64,000 nucleotides of DNA, from positions 74,889,727 through 74,953,726 of the forward strand of contig OY776119.1 of assembly GCA_963675135.1 (NCBI GenBank), read 5' to 3'. The notes beneath the pieces were generated by a model. The model saw only the letters and a program-made list of their open reading frames with translations, did no database searches and was not told where the DNA came from. The stretch is from Galeopsis tetrahit. Lineage: Eukaryota > Streptophyta > Magnoliopsida > Lamiales > Lamiaceae. Shown in pieces: positions 24,138 through 35,500 of the stretch. The translations under genes and the position numbers were made by a program. Every line of letters starts with the position of its first letter. Position 1 is the first letter of the stretch.

Positions 24138-24656
24138 TCAGGAGAGTTGTCCAGAGAAGATGTTCTTATACAAAAACAAGATTGTAAAGCTCAAAAGGAC
24201 AAGTCCAATGAAGATGCTCTTATCAGGAGAGTTGTCCAGAGAAAGTACTCATAAAACTCTGATCAGGAGAGTTGTCCAAAGAAGCTAACCATATGCAAGA
24301 ACAAGTTTACATAGCTCAAAAGGACAAGACTACTCAAAGGTTTTCATCAGGAGAGTTGTCCAGATAAGCCAACTCTGAAGCATAAAGTGCTCTGATGCAA
24401 AAAGATCAAATATACTGATCAGGAGAGTTGGCCAGAGGAGTTGTCTCAGCTAAATTGATCAAGATGGAGTGCTCTGAAAGCCTGAGGACAACTATGCTGA
24501 AGAGATTGAGACAACATGTTCCTAAAGGTCTTCAAAGAAATGAGCTAAGACCATACTCAAGAGAAATAAAGGGAAAGAGCCAAGTCATCTGAAGAAGAGC
24601 AAGCCAACCATGCTGAAAAGCAAAACTGCTGATAGTGATAAGGAGAGTTGTCCAGA
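24138..24656 (+). repeat. Repeated motif array in element C U3
   Basis: Six copies of TCAGGAGAGTTGTCCAGA or one-to-two-base variants start near 24138, 24223, 24263, 24346, 24419 and 24639. They are embedded in imperfect direct repeats of about 85-125 bp (GATGCTCTTA and GCTCAAAAGGACAAG also recur). The arrangement is enhancer-like, but no function is shown. Confidence 0.85.
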
Positions 24657-24866
24657 TGATAAGGAATGTTGTCTTATCATTGGATCAACCTTCAGAAGCC
24701 ATGTCCAAGTCCTAACAAGAAGTCAAACATTGGGAAAAGTGCTGCAGAATGAAGACAAAACTGTTACAGCCGTTTATTACCCAAATGAGGACATGTCACT
24801 ATCAAGAATCTGTCTTCCAAGTTGAAGAACTCAAGGAAGACATTTATAGCAATTTGGGGCTGCCTC

Positions 24867-24902
24867 TCCAACGGGCAAATCCTCCATTTTGTCTATAAAT
24901 AC
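24867..24902 (+). promoter_or_regulatory. Element C LTR core promoter
   Basis: TCCAACGG (24867-24874) lies 20 bp upstream of TATAAATA (24894-24901), followed by CAGAAGTG as in the A/B LTR. The 3' LTR has the same. Confidence 0.6.
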
Positions 24903-25684
24903 AGAAGTGTGAAGACCATTTGAAAGCATCCAACTGACCTCAACACAATCCAACTAAGCTCAAAGTTCTTACAAGCTAGAGTGCTTTCAAAGCTTTCAAA
25001 GACTATCTTAGTCTTCAAACACTTCTTCTAAGCTGAACCAAACTGTATATCCATACACAAGCTTAGAGAGATATCCTATCCTTATACACTGATCTCCATT
25101 GTAAAGGATATCTCATTAGTTGGAACCTTACTTCAACCCTTATATCTTTCAAGAGTGAAAGTGAGAAGGTTGTAGTAGTAGAAGTGGTAGGAACTGACTG
25201 TTGAGAGAAGAACAGTTCAGTTCTGAGTTGAGAAGAGGGTACTAGGACTCTAGACATCCTAGGGATCAATTCACCAAGGAGTGGTGTTCTTGATCAAGTG
25301 CACCTTGGCACTATAAAACAAGTTAATTCCAAGAGTGAAGGAATTATCCTGTTAAATCAGGGAAAGTGGATGTAGGAGCTTGAGTCTCTGAACCACTATA
25401 AACTCTTGTGTTGATTTACTTTACAAGTACTTACATTCCTTCAACACTGCACACAAAACTGATCTTTCAAAGATACATATTCAAAGACTGTGCAAAACTG
25501 ATTTGGACAAGTTCCCTGAAGCTAAACTGGACTGTGTTGCATTGACTAAGTGATTTCAGAGATTAAAGGAGTTTAAACTTAAAGGGCCAACCACCATTCC
25601 GCACATATAACTCCCCTAGATAGTTATTCAACTAAGTACTCAATAGTACTTAGTAGTCTGATTATCTTAGAAGAGTTAATCTTC

Positions 25685-25780
25685 TTCAGCAGAGTTGTCC
25701 AAGACAACCTTGCTGAACTCTGGTTTGATCAAAGTTAGAAAAGAATTGCATACAAGTGTATTCCCCCCCCATACACTTGT
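25685..25780 (+). other. Two hairpins at the 3' end of the element C LTR
   Basis: First hairpin: 25685-25699 against 25703-25717, 13 of 15 positions paired, 3-base loop. Second hairpin: ACAAGTGTA (25752-25760) against TACACTTGT (25772-25780), 9 of 9 paired, with the run of C (25763-25770) in the loop. Both are repeated in the 3' LTR (39552-39584 and 39619-39649). Confidence 0.8.
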
Positions 25781-25806
25781 TATATACTCCTTTTAGCACC
25801 AACAAG

Positions 25807-25818
25807 TGGTATCAGAGC
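25807..25818 (+). other. Primer binding site of element C
   Basis: TGGTATCAGAGC two bases after the LTR; initiator-Met tRNA type. Confidence 0.92.
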
Positions 25819-25944
25819 AGGGGTTCAAAGACCACTGCTTCTGAAAATCCATCTTGATTTTCAAAACTCTCATATTTGTGTGGTCACTGAACTGATCTCT
25901 TTCTGAAATCCATCATTTAGTAAATAACTGATTATTTGTGAGAT

Positions 25945-28416
25945 ATGGCCAACAACAATGCTGTTCCTCCACCTGCTGTTCAAGGATTAGACAACATGGC
26001 CACAAATCCAGTCAATCACATTTCTCATCACAAACTGCCCATGTTTTCAATAGACAATTATGAATTCTGGAAAATTAGAATGAGGGCTCATCTTGCATCT
26101 CTTCATACAGACATGTTAAGAGTAATCACAAGAGGACCTTTTGTGTTTACTCAAACTAACCCCAGGGTAACAGATGCACAAAAAGCTGATGTAAGGGAAC
26201 TGATTCCCAAGGATGAGGATGACTTCACTGCTGATGAAAAGAGGAAAGATAATCTGAAGTATCTTGCCATGAATACCCTCTATCAAACAATTCCAGATGC
26301 AATCATGGGAAGAGTCTACCACTGCACAACAGCCAAAGAAATTTGGGATACTCTTGCTGAAATGTGTGAGGGCACTGAAAAAATCAAGGAGAACAAGCTC
26401 CAAGTTGCTGTGCAGAAGTTTGAACAATTCTCAATGGAGTCTGAAGAGTCCATTGACAAATTTGCTGGTAGATTCACTGATGTGATGAATGAAATCAACT
26501 CATTGGGCAAGGTCTACACCAAGAGAGAGGTTGGATTAAAGATTTTGAGGAGTCTCACTCAAAAGTGGGATGTCTATGCTGTGATGATGCAGAATATCAA
26601 AGATCTCTCCACTATGCCCATGCAACAAATATTCTCAGAACTTAAAGCATATGAGTTTGACCTCAATAGAAGAAAGCCTGTTGAGGAATCTTCAAACCCT
26701 ACCAAGGGAGTGGCATTCAAAGCCAAAGTTGCTGAACCAGAAATGCAACCCACTCCCAGATCATCAAAGTCAGTCTCTAAGACTGAAATGAAGGAAGAAC
26801 TAGCCTTGATGGCTAGAAGGTTTGACAAGCTCAACACAAGGTTTGGTAGATACAAGAAATTCTACCAAGACAACAAATTCAGGAGAAGATACAATTCCCC
26901 TGAAGTTCAGGCTGAGGACAAAAAGCCTGAAGAGAAAAGATCAGAGGACAAGTCCTCTGAAAGGAGAAGATCCAGTAGAGCTGAACCCTCATCATCCAAG
27001 AGAAGAGATGAATCCAAGAAGGATGATGATGAAGATCTGTGTTACAACTGCAAAAAGAAAGGGCACTTCCAATATGACTGCCCTGAACTAAGCTCTAAAG
27101 AAAGAAGAGAAAGACAAGCAAAAAGAGACAGAAAATTCACCAATAGAAAAGCCATGATGGCTGGTGAAGAATCTGATAGTGCTGAAAGTTTCAACTCTTC
27201 TGATGGACTATTCTCCAACAGTGATGATGATGATGATGTTTGCAACATGGCTCTTGAGGATGATGAGGTATCCTCTACTTCTAGTTCACCATCATTCATC
27301 TCACAAAACACTAGTGAGGTTAACCTGAAACTTTCCTTGGGAAAGTTGATGGAAGATTTCACTAGATTACAAGAATTTCATGATAATTGTGTGAAAGAAA
27401 ATGAAAGATTGGCTATTGGACTTTCTAAAAACTCTGAGGTAGCTGTTGATGTCAAGTCTACTGAGTTGTATCAACAAGTCTTGAGAAAGCTTGAGGAAGC
27501 AAATCTCAGGATAGTTGACCAACAAAAGGAGATTGATGATCAACTTCTCTCTCAGAAGAGAAAAGAATTTGAACTTAAAATCCTAAATGTCAAATTTGAA
27601 AATCTCTCACATGAGTATGATATTCTTAAAACAAGTGAAGAGAGCCTGAAATTAAAGATGTCTGCTTTGAACAAATCCTCTAGAGCAATAGAGGAAATTC
27701 AAAGTTATCAAAGACCTATGGCTCAAAGAAGTGGATTAGGTTTTGATCCATTTGAATCTTCACCTTGTCTTAGTGTTGCATCCACAAGTAACACTAAGAG
27801 AATCTTTGTTAAGTCAGTGGCACAACAAGCTGAAAATGAAGTAATTCAGCCACGGAACAAAGGAAAGGGCAAATTGAATGAAATGCCTACTCAAGTGATT
27901 CAGAAGAATAGGCCAAAACCTAAGGAAATGGCCAAAGCTCCTGAACACAAGAGGAATATTGGTCAGCAGAGTAGACCCAATGGCAGGGCAACTCTCCTGA
28001 ACAATGTTCAGAGGAATTATCCAAGGTATAATCAGCCTAGGCCAACTCATCTGAGAAAGACTCAGCTGAATAGACCTAAGGAAAACTATCCTCTAAGGCA
28101 GAATAAAATGAGACAACCAAAACCCTTCATGCCAAAGGGTAATGGTCATAAGAAAACCTTTCCTCAAAGATTTCAACAAGCTGCACAAAGAACTCTTAAA
28201 TTCAGAAGAGTGGACAACTCCTCTGAAATTTACAGAGTTAACACACTCACACATACTTTCCCAAAGGCATTTAAGGGAAGGACAATGTATGTTGATGCAT
28301 TAGGAAATCAACTTAGCCACCTTAAATCAATCAGGGTTATTAGGCAAGTTTGGGTTCCCAAAGGTACAGCTAACCTCTCAGGACCCAAAACTCAAAGGGT
28401 ACCTAAACCTATCTAA
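25945..28416 (+). CDS. gag of element C, intact (823 aa)
   Basis: Open from ATG (MANNNAVPPPAV) to TAA. The N-terminal 240 residues form a copia UBN2-type gag domain (IWDTLAEMCEGTEKIKE, FEQFSMESEESI). Then come a basic linker, the zinc knuckle CYNCKKKGHFQYDC (about residues 366-379), an acidic serine/aspartate tract, a coiled coil (about 450-590), and a basic proline-rich tail ending RVIRQVWVPKGT. It would assemble the cytoplasmic particle and bind genomic RNA. The stop TAA is followed in the same frame by pol, so a stop-suppression or other recoding event is needed to make Gag-Pol. This is the only undamaged gag of the three. Confidence 0.95.
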   Translation: MANNNAVPPPAVQGLDNMATNPVNHISHHKLPMFSIDNYEFWKIRMRAHLASLHTDMLRVITRGPFVFTQTNPRVTDAQKADVRELIPKDEDDFTADEKRKDNLKYLAMNTLYQTIPDAIMGRVYHCTTAKEIWDTLAEMCEGTEKIKENKLQVAVQKFEQFSMESEESIDKFAGRFTDVMNEINSLGKVYTKREVGLKILRSLTQKWDVYAVMMQNIKDLSTMPMQQIFSELKAYEFDLNRRKPVEESSNPTKGVAFKAKVAEPEMQPTPRSSKSVSKTEMKEELALMARRFDKLNTRFGRYKKFYQDNKFRRRYNSPEVQAEDKKPEEKRSEDKSSERRRSSRAEPSSSKRRDESKKDDDEDLCYNCKKKGHFQYDCPELSSKERRERQAKRDRKFTNRKAMMAGEESDSAESFNSSDGLFSNSDDDDDVCNMALEDDEVSSTSSSPSFISQNTSEVNLKLSLGKLMEDFTRLQEFHDNCVKENERLAIGLSKNSEVAVDVKSTELYQQVLRKLEEANLRIVDQQKEIDDQLLSQKRKEFELKILNVKFENLSHEYDILKTSEESLKLKMSALNKSSRAIEEIQSYQRPMAQRSGLGFDPFESSPCLSVASTSNTKRIFVKSVAQQAENEVIQPRNKGKGKLNEMPTQVIQKNRPKPKEMAKAPEHKRNIGQQSRPNGRATLLNNVQRNYPRYNQPRPTHLRKTQLNRPKENYPLRQNKMRQPKPFMPKGNGHKKTFPQRFQQAAQRTLKFRRVDNSSEIYRVNTLTHTFPKAFKGRTMYVDALGNQLSHLKSIRVIRQVWVPKGTANLSGPKTQRVPKPI

Positions 28417-31400
28417 TTGCAGGTACCAATGGGCCACAAGAAGAGGAGCATGAACAAAAAGACAGCATGGTACCTTGACAGTGGATGCTCAAGGCACATG
28501 ACTGGAAACAAGGAACTCCTCTCTGATTTTATTGAAAAAGAAGGCCCAAATGTCACCTTTGGAGACAGCTCACAAGCAACAACAAAAGGTTATGGTACTT
28601 TGATGATTGGTAACATCAAAGTAACCAATGTATCTTATGTAGCTGGTCTCAAATATAACCTCCTGAGTATCAGTCAATTCTGTGATAAAGATTTTAATGT
28701 TGAGTTCTCAAGTGGAAAGTGTCTAATTAAAGATAAAACTCAACAAACTCTATTGACTGGAACTAGGAAGGGAAATGTGTATTTTGCAGACTGGGACAAG
28801 TCTACTGATGCTGCATGTTTTATTGCTAAAAGTTCTAGTGAACAAAGTTGGTTATGGCATAAAAGGCTAAACCACCTGAACTTCAAATCTATGAACAAAC
28901 TTGCTAGAAATGCATTAGTTAAAGGACTACCTAATGAGGTTTTCATTAAAGAACATGTGTGTAAGCCATGTCAAGAAGGAAAACAGATTAAAGCCTCATT
29001 CAAAGGAAAACCAGTCATCTCCACTGAAAGGGTACTTGAACTTCTACATATGGATCTGTTTGGACCAATTACCCCTTCAAGCATAAATGGTAGAAAATAC
29101 ACATTAGTGGTAGTAGATGACTTCTCTAGGTTCACATGGGTAGTATTTCTCCTTAATAAGAAGGAAACACAAGTCAAACTACCTGAACTTCTCAAGAGAT
29201 TGTCAAATGAGAAAAGCCTTAGCATTATCAAGATAAGATCTGATAAAGGCACTGAGTTCATTAATTCATACATCAATGAGTACTGCACATCAAATGGAAT
29301 AGCTCATGAAACCTCAGCAGCTAGAACTCCCCAACAAAATGGAGTTGCAGAAAGAAGGAATAGAACTTTAAAAGAAGCTGCTAGAACTCTAATTGCTGAC
29401 TCAAATTTACCTAAGAGGTTTTGGGCTGAAGCTATAAACATTGCATGCCATACTCAAAATAGATGTTTGATCACTAAGGGGCAAGGCAAAACCCCCTATG
29501 AACTCTGGAAAGGAAGAATGCCTAAAGTGTCATACTTTCATATATTTGGTTGTAAATGCTTCATTCACAATAATGGGAAAGAACAGTTGAAAGCCTTTGA
29601 CAGCAAAGCTGATGAGGGAGTATTCCTTGGATACTCTCAAATCAGTAGAGCTTTCAGAGTCTACAACAAGAAATCCCTTATAGTGGAAGAAACACCTCAT
29701 GTTGTGTTTGATGAATCTATCTTTGAGATCAGGAATGATCATTTGAAACCTGAAGAAATCACACAGAGGACAACCAGATTAAGCCTAAAAGATAAAGACA
29801 CTGAATTCATAGATGTTGTCCAATCCAATCTACCTGAACATACAAAACTGGACAACCATCCTGAAGGCAACCTTCCTGAAACAAATCCCACAGATGGAAA
29901 TGGTGAACTGAATGAACCAATCCCAGTTCACATCCAGGTAACAACTACCAATGAAGAAGCAGTTCCTGCTGAGGTAGTCAATGGATCAAATAATCAAGGG
30001 GGAACTCAAAATGTTGAAAATGCCAATGTCCCTGACATTGAGGACAACATTCCTGATTATGATCCTGAATTAGATCCTGCATTAAATTATCCTGAATTCT
30101 ATGATCAAAATGACTCAACTTCAGTAGAGGACAACTCTACTGAAGAGATCAGAAAAAGAAGGACTTGGTTATCTGACCATCCTACTGATCTAATACTTGG
30201 TGACCCAAGTATTGGAGTCAAAACAAGAAGATTCCATGGTGAAAGTGCTCTTTTCTGTTGTTTCTTGTCAGAGCAAGAACCAAGTAATGTTGAGGAAGCA
30301 CTTCAAGATGCCAATTGGATCACAGCCATGTAGGAAGAACTAAACCAATTCACCAGAAATGAAGTATGGGAGCTGGTGGATAGACCTTCACATCAAGATG
30401 TTATTGGAACAAAGTGGGTGTTCAAGAACAAGAAGAATGAAAATGATGTGATTGTCAGAAACAAAGCAAGACTAGTGGCAAAAGGATACTGCCAACATGA
30501 AGGCATTGACTATGATGAGACATTTGCACCTGTGGCAAGGCTAGAAGCAATAAGGCTCTTTCTAGCCTATGCAGCCCACAAGAGGTTCAAAGTATACCAA
30601 ATGGATGTCAAGAGTGCCTTTCTGAATGGAGTCTTGAAAGAAGAAGTCTATGTGGAGCAACCACCAGGTTTTGAAATTGGAAACCAAGTTTACAGACTCA
30701 AGAAAGCTCTATATGGACTCAAACAAGCCCCTAGGGCTTGGTATGATACACTGTCACAATTCCTCTTGGATCATGGATTCACCAAGGGAACTGTGGACAG
30801 AACTCTCTTCAGAATCTCTGAAGGAGAGGACATCTTGCTTGTCCAAATTTATGTAGATGACATAATTTTTGGATCCCCAAATGAGAAGCTGTGTGAGAAA
30901 TTCTCCAAGCTCATGCAAAGCAAGTTTGAGATGTCAATGATGGGGTTAATGAACTTCTTTTTGGGTCTACAAGTCAAGCAATCTAAAGAAGGAATCTTCA
31001 TCAACCAAGCTAAGTACACCAGAGAGATGATCAAAAAGTTTGGGTGTACAACTAGCAAGCCAGTAAGGATCCCAATGAACACAAATTGGAAGATGGATCC
31101 TGATGAGAGTGGTATTCCAACCAACTCTACTGAGTATAGAGGAATAATTGGTTCACTCCTCTATCTCACTGCCAGCAGACCTGATATCACCTTTGCAGTA
31201 GGTGTTTGTGCCAGATTTCAAGCAAATCCTAAGAAAAGCCACCTTGAGGCTGCAAAGAGGATTTTGAGGTACCTCAAAGGCACTGAGAATCTAGGCCTTT
31301 GGTACCCTGCTGATGACAATATTGAGCTAACTGGCTACTCAGATGCTGATTATGGAGGATGTAGGATTGACAGAAAGTCCACTTCAGGGACTTGTCAATT

Positions 31401-31806
31401 CTTAGGCAACAAGCTTATTTCATGGCTCTCCAAGAAGCAGAACACAGTGGCCACTTCCACCACTGAAGCTGAATATGTTGCTGCTGGAAGTTGTTGTGCT
31501 CAAATCCTATGGTTAAGACAACAACTAAGAGACTACAAAGTCAACTCTACTGAAGTGCCAATATTTTGTGATAACAATAGTGCCATTGCTATATCACAAA
31601 ATCCTGTCTTACACACAAGATGCAAGCATGTGGACATCAAGCACCACTTCATTAGAGACCATGTGGAGAAGAAGGATATCAAGCTAGTGAAAATTCACAC
31701 AGACCATCAAAAAGCTGATATATTAACCAAGCCACTTGCAGAGGCAAGATTTCTGGAGCTATCAGCAGAGTTGGGATTACTTGATCCAGGGAAGTTGGAC
31801 AAATAA
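28417..31806 (+). pseudogene. pol of element C (one stop; otherwise intact)
   Basis: In frame with gag after a single TAA. Protease WYLDSGCSRHMTG is at about 28470. The protease-integrase linker is complete here. The integrase zinc motif HKRLNH...CKPCQ, core motifs MDLFGP, VVVDDFSR, DKGTEF and TPQQNGVAERRNR, RT with YVDDIIFGS, and RNase H with YSDADYGGC, TTEAEYVAAGS and DNNSAIAIS all stand. The only damage is TAG at 30331-30333 between integrase and RT, where B has CAA and the context suggests an earlier CAG. The stop ends at TAA 31804-31806. With this one C-to-T change the copy may be non-autonomous but is very recently so. Confidence 0.95.
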
Positions 31807-32510
31807 GTCCAAAGAAGCTCATTGATTAAGGGGGAAACAAAATCAAACTTCAGCAAACTTGGTCAAGTCTACTGAAATTCAGAAACATGACCTTACCTCT
31901 TCAGGACACTTGTCCATTAACATTCAGGACCTTTGTCCACCTTTCTTCAGGACACTTGTCCATGTAGGGTCAGATAAGTTGTCCTGGCTATCAAACAAAT
32001 TCCTTGGTTTGATAAGCACCTATTTTTGGTGATCAATACCTATTTCGAAATCTGTCCCTTTGAAATACAGTTTTCACCTTTTTGGGATTTAATTTGTCTC
32101 CCACCCAAAAGGTCACTTTCCATGCATTAAATGCCAAGATTTAACTCTTGTTTGCATTAAACTTTTTGGGACATGATCTATCTCGAAAAATCCCCAGCCT
32201 TAAACAAACATTTAAAACCACCCACGTTTTGAATAAAACAGTTATTTCACTGTTTCATTGGTTTTTGACCATTGGATCAAAAATGGACAACTCCCCTGAA
32301 ATCAATCCTAGCCGTCCATTTTGGATTTCCATTTTTGTTCACCTTTGAATTGTATCAAGACCTTACCAACTCATTGACAAACATTCTTTTTAGAATATTC
32401 ACAAGTCTTAAGATACCCACAAACACTTCTTCCCCAAGTATTCGAAACCCTAACTCAAAAGTTCTTCAAACTCTCTCATTCTTCATCAAACTTTTCTCTG
32501 CAAACTTCAA
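31807..32510 (+). other. Element C pol-ORF3 spacer
   Basis: A 704-bp noncoding stretch. Between 31890 and 31985 CAGGACACTTGTCC-like motifs recur four times. Unlike A/B, no clear TATA/AACGG block precedes ORF3, so how C expresses ORF3 is unclear. Confidence 0.75.
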
Positions 32511-35500
32511 ATGGCCCCCAAGGTTAGACCTGAGATGCTTGTTGATTTCTCCAACAAGGATCTAGACCTAGATTTTGCCTATCTAAGCAACAAAACCAAT
32601 CTTCACTTTGAGCCTATTATTTCTTTTGAAAGTGAAGAACCTGAGATTACTCCAACCCTAAGATGGTTGAGAAGAGCTGGTCTCCAAAAGTTCTTGGAAG
32701 AAAGACCAAGCTCTTGCTTGGAGAGTTACATGGCAGAATTCTTTGCCTTCCTGAAGTGGAGAGGCAAACCTGAAGATGGAGAAGTCTCAACCAGGTTAGC
32801 TTACACTGCAGAAGGAGAGGAGGAGGAGAGATTCCACAGAGTGAAATTCTCCTCAGAGGATCTGGAAGGAGCCTTTGGATTGCCTTATGAGGGAAGGAAT
32901 CCAGAAGTGTATGGCACTGGACATGAAGAGAAAATAGCCCAAGAGTGGTTATTAATTCCAGGCCCTCTCTCCTCAACTCAAAACAAGAAAACTCTCAAGC
33001 CAGAGTTTCTCAATCTGTTTGAGGTAGTTGCTAAGAGCCTCTTAAGCAACACTGGAAGCCTAGAACAGGTCAGCCAGCCAAGGATCAGAATCATGGCTGC
33101 CATTATTGATGCCAGTGATAAGGGCATCAAGTTTGATTGGAGGACCTTCATCATGTCTGAGATGATGAAGGAGAAGGCTAAATTTAAGGTGAAAGCCCAC
33201 AACAAGGTGGTGCTAGAAGGGAAAATCAAGTATTGCACCAGGGCAAGCTTGCTGATTGAGAGGTTTTCTCACTATTCCCAGATGCAGACCTTTGCAAAGC
33301 CCCTCCCAGCCCAAAAGATCCTGTTCAGAAAGCTCAGTAAGAAAACTGAGAAAAGAAGGATGCTACTGGCCAAGCCTGCTGAAGAACAGGAGGAAGAGAA
33401 GCCCAAGTTGAAAAAGAGAACAAAGGCCAGGGCTGTAAAGACAAGAAAAATGGCTCAGATAATCTCAGAAGAAGATTCAGATGCTTCAGCTGAGATTGAA
33501 GAAGTTGCTAGGGAAGGTGTACAAGTGCCATCTGATCATTCAGAAGAACTCAGGCAAAAGTACAATGAGACTAGACAAAAGTCTAAGGGTGATAAGAGAA
33601 TCAGGGAAGTTGTCCCTGAGAAGGAAGGAAGTGGAAGTAGCAGGGCCAGCAAGAGAAGGGCCAAACCTACTGAAAAGGTGTTGGAGCTGCAAGAAGAGAA
33701 GTCTCTTCAATTGGCTCTAAGGGAGAGCAGAGCTGAAAGCAGGGCCAAATCCATGTCAAGGACCAATTCATCTGGTTCTGGAACTCCAGAATCCAAAGTC
33801 CCTGAAGGTCAACCCTTAGAGGCCAACCTCCCTGAAATTCAGTATCTTGAGCCCAACTCCCCTGAAACCCATGTTACCCCTTCCAACCAACCCATTACCC
33901 CTGTAAATCTCACTAAGAGATATTCTCCTGAAGGAAATGTGCAAAGAAGTGGCATAGATGTGCTTGCTGATTTAGCAGTAGATGAGACAAGACTCCTGTC
34001 TCCCCTTGACTCATCCATGCTCAACTATTCAAAGCTCTTAGAGCATGCACTTCATGAGCCAACCCCCCTGAGTAAAGCCCCTTCAGATTCATTGCTCTCT
34101 AAAGCAACTGAAGATCCTTCTACTGTACCCAACCCATCTGAAGCCAAGATTCCTGAACTTAATCTACCTGAAGCCACAATAGGAGAACCCAGAACCAACT
34201 CCCCTATAACCCAAAGTCCCCATTCAAGTGGAGATGAGGAGGAGTATACTTTTGAGAGTATGCTCAGAGGAGGAGCCAAGGCTACTGTGGACAGTTTGTA
34301 TCCACAACTGGTTGAATTTCCAAGAATTCAGAAGGTCTTTCATGATTTAAGGATGCTTGTTGATGTAAAAGATAAATCTATGATGGAGATATCACAAGTC
34401 ATCCAAGATAAAGGTGCAAACTGGTGGCAAATAGAGGAGAACAGATTGCTACACTTTGCTGGAGTTTCAAAGACAAGATTCCTCATTGATGAGGAGATTT
34501 TTGCAAAGTTGGTAGCCAATAAGATTCAAGAGGAGAAAGAAAGAAAAGCCAAGGGAATCAAACACCCTGACAGTGGCTCTAATGATGATGATTCCCCTGA
34601 TGATCCCTCAAACCCTTCAAATCCCAACCCTCCTGAAACCCCTCAAGCCAACCTCCCTGAACCCTTTCAACCCAAGTCTTCTGTAACAGATAGACTTTCC
34701 AATCCTCCCAAAACCTATCATAGGAAAGGCTCTGTAACTTCAGAGGTGTTGACCAAGGGTGGTAACACAACCAAAGACACATCTGCCAATGAAGGTTCTT
34801 CTGAACCCAAGGCACAGCCTACAGATGTTGAGGTTCCTACACTAGAGGCTAGTTTGATTAAGGCCTATTCAGTGTCAGAAGAGTTGGACATTGATCAGCC
34901 CTTAATCATTCAGGATGACTCAGTGGCTGCTGATATAAGCACTGTGATCTCCCCACAACTGCCATCTTTGAACCTTGTTGAAGGTGGAGATGCTGCAGGA
35001 TTAGGTGAAGGAGTTGAAAAGGAGAAATTAGTTGAAAAATCAGAGGGAGTTGTGGATGAAAGAGAGGTAGTCATCACTAAGATAGTGAGTGTACCAACAA
35101 ATGAGGGTGGAATAAGTGAGGAAGGACAGGTTATTCTTGAAGTCAAATCTGAACTTCAAGAATCCCTTGATGAGAGGAGGCCTGATTCCTTGAGTGAGAT
35201 CATTATTACAGAAGGGAGAAAAGAAAAAGTTGAAAATGAGAAGAAGACTGCTGATGTATCAGAGTCTTATATAAAAGAAATTGAGGGTGATGAGTGCTTA
35301 TTTCCTAACCTGTTTGATTTATCTGATGTTGCAGGTATTTCTCTTGACCAAATTTTTGCAGATGAGTTCCTCACAGATGCCCCTATCCAAGTTGACACAG
35401 GCTCAGCTCAAGCCTTACTTGGAATGCAATCAGAGAAGTTGGACTCCTTGGCTCATCAAGTCCAATCTGCTCATGCTGAAACTTCAGGAGCATTGAATGA

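Larger units (their letters stand above)
23865..25804 (+). repeat. Element C 5' LTR (1,940 bp)
   Basis: Starts TGTTGGGAATAAAATGAG and ends GCACCAACA (GGACCAACA in the 3' copy). It holds tandemly arranged TCAGGAGAGTTGTCC repeats in U3, a core promoter, and two hairpins in the 3' part. Confidence 0.97.

Noticed and set aside
24610..24825. A 71-codon frame in the C LTR (also at 38477-38692)
   Set aside because: Present only because both LTRs are near-identical; it overlaps the repeat array and promoter region and has no recognisable domain.
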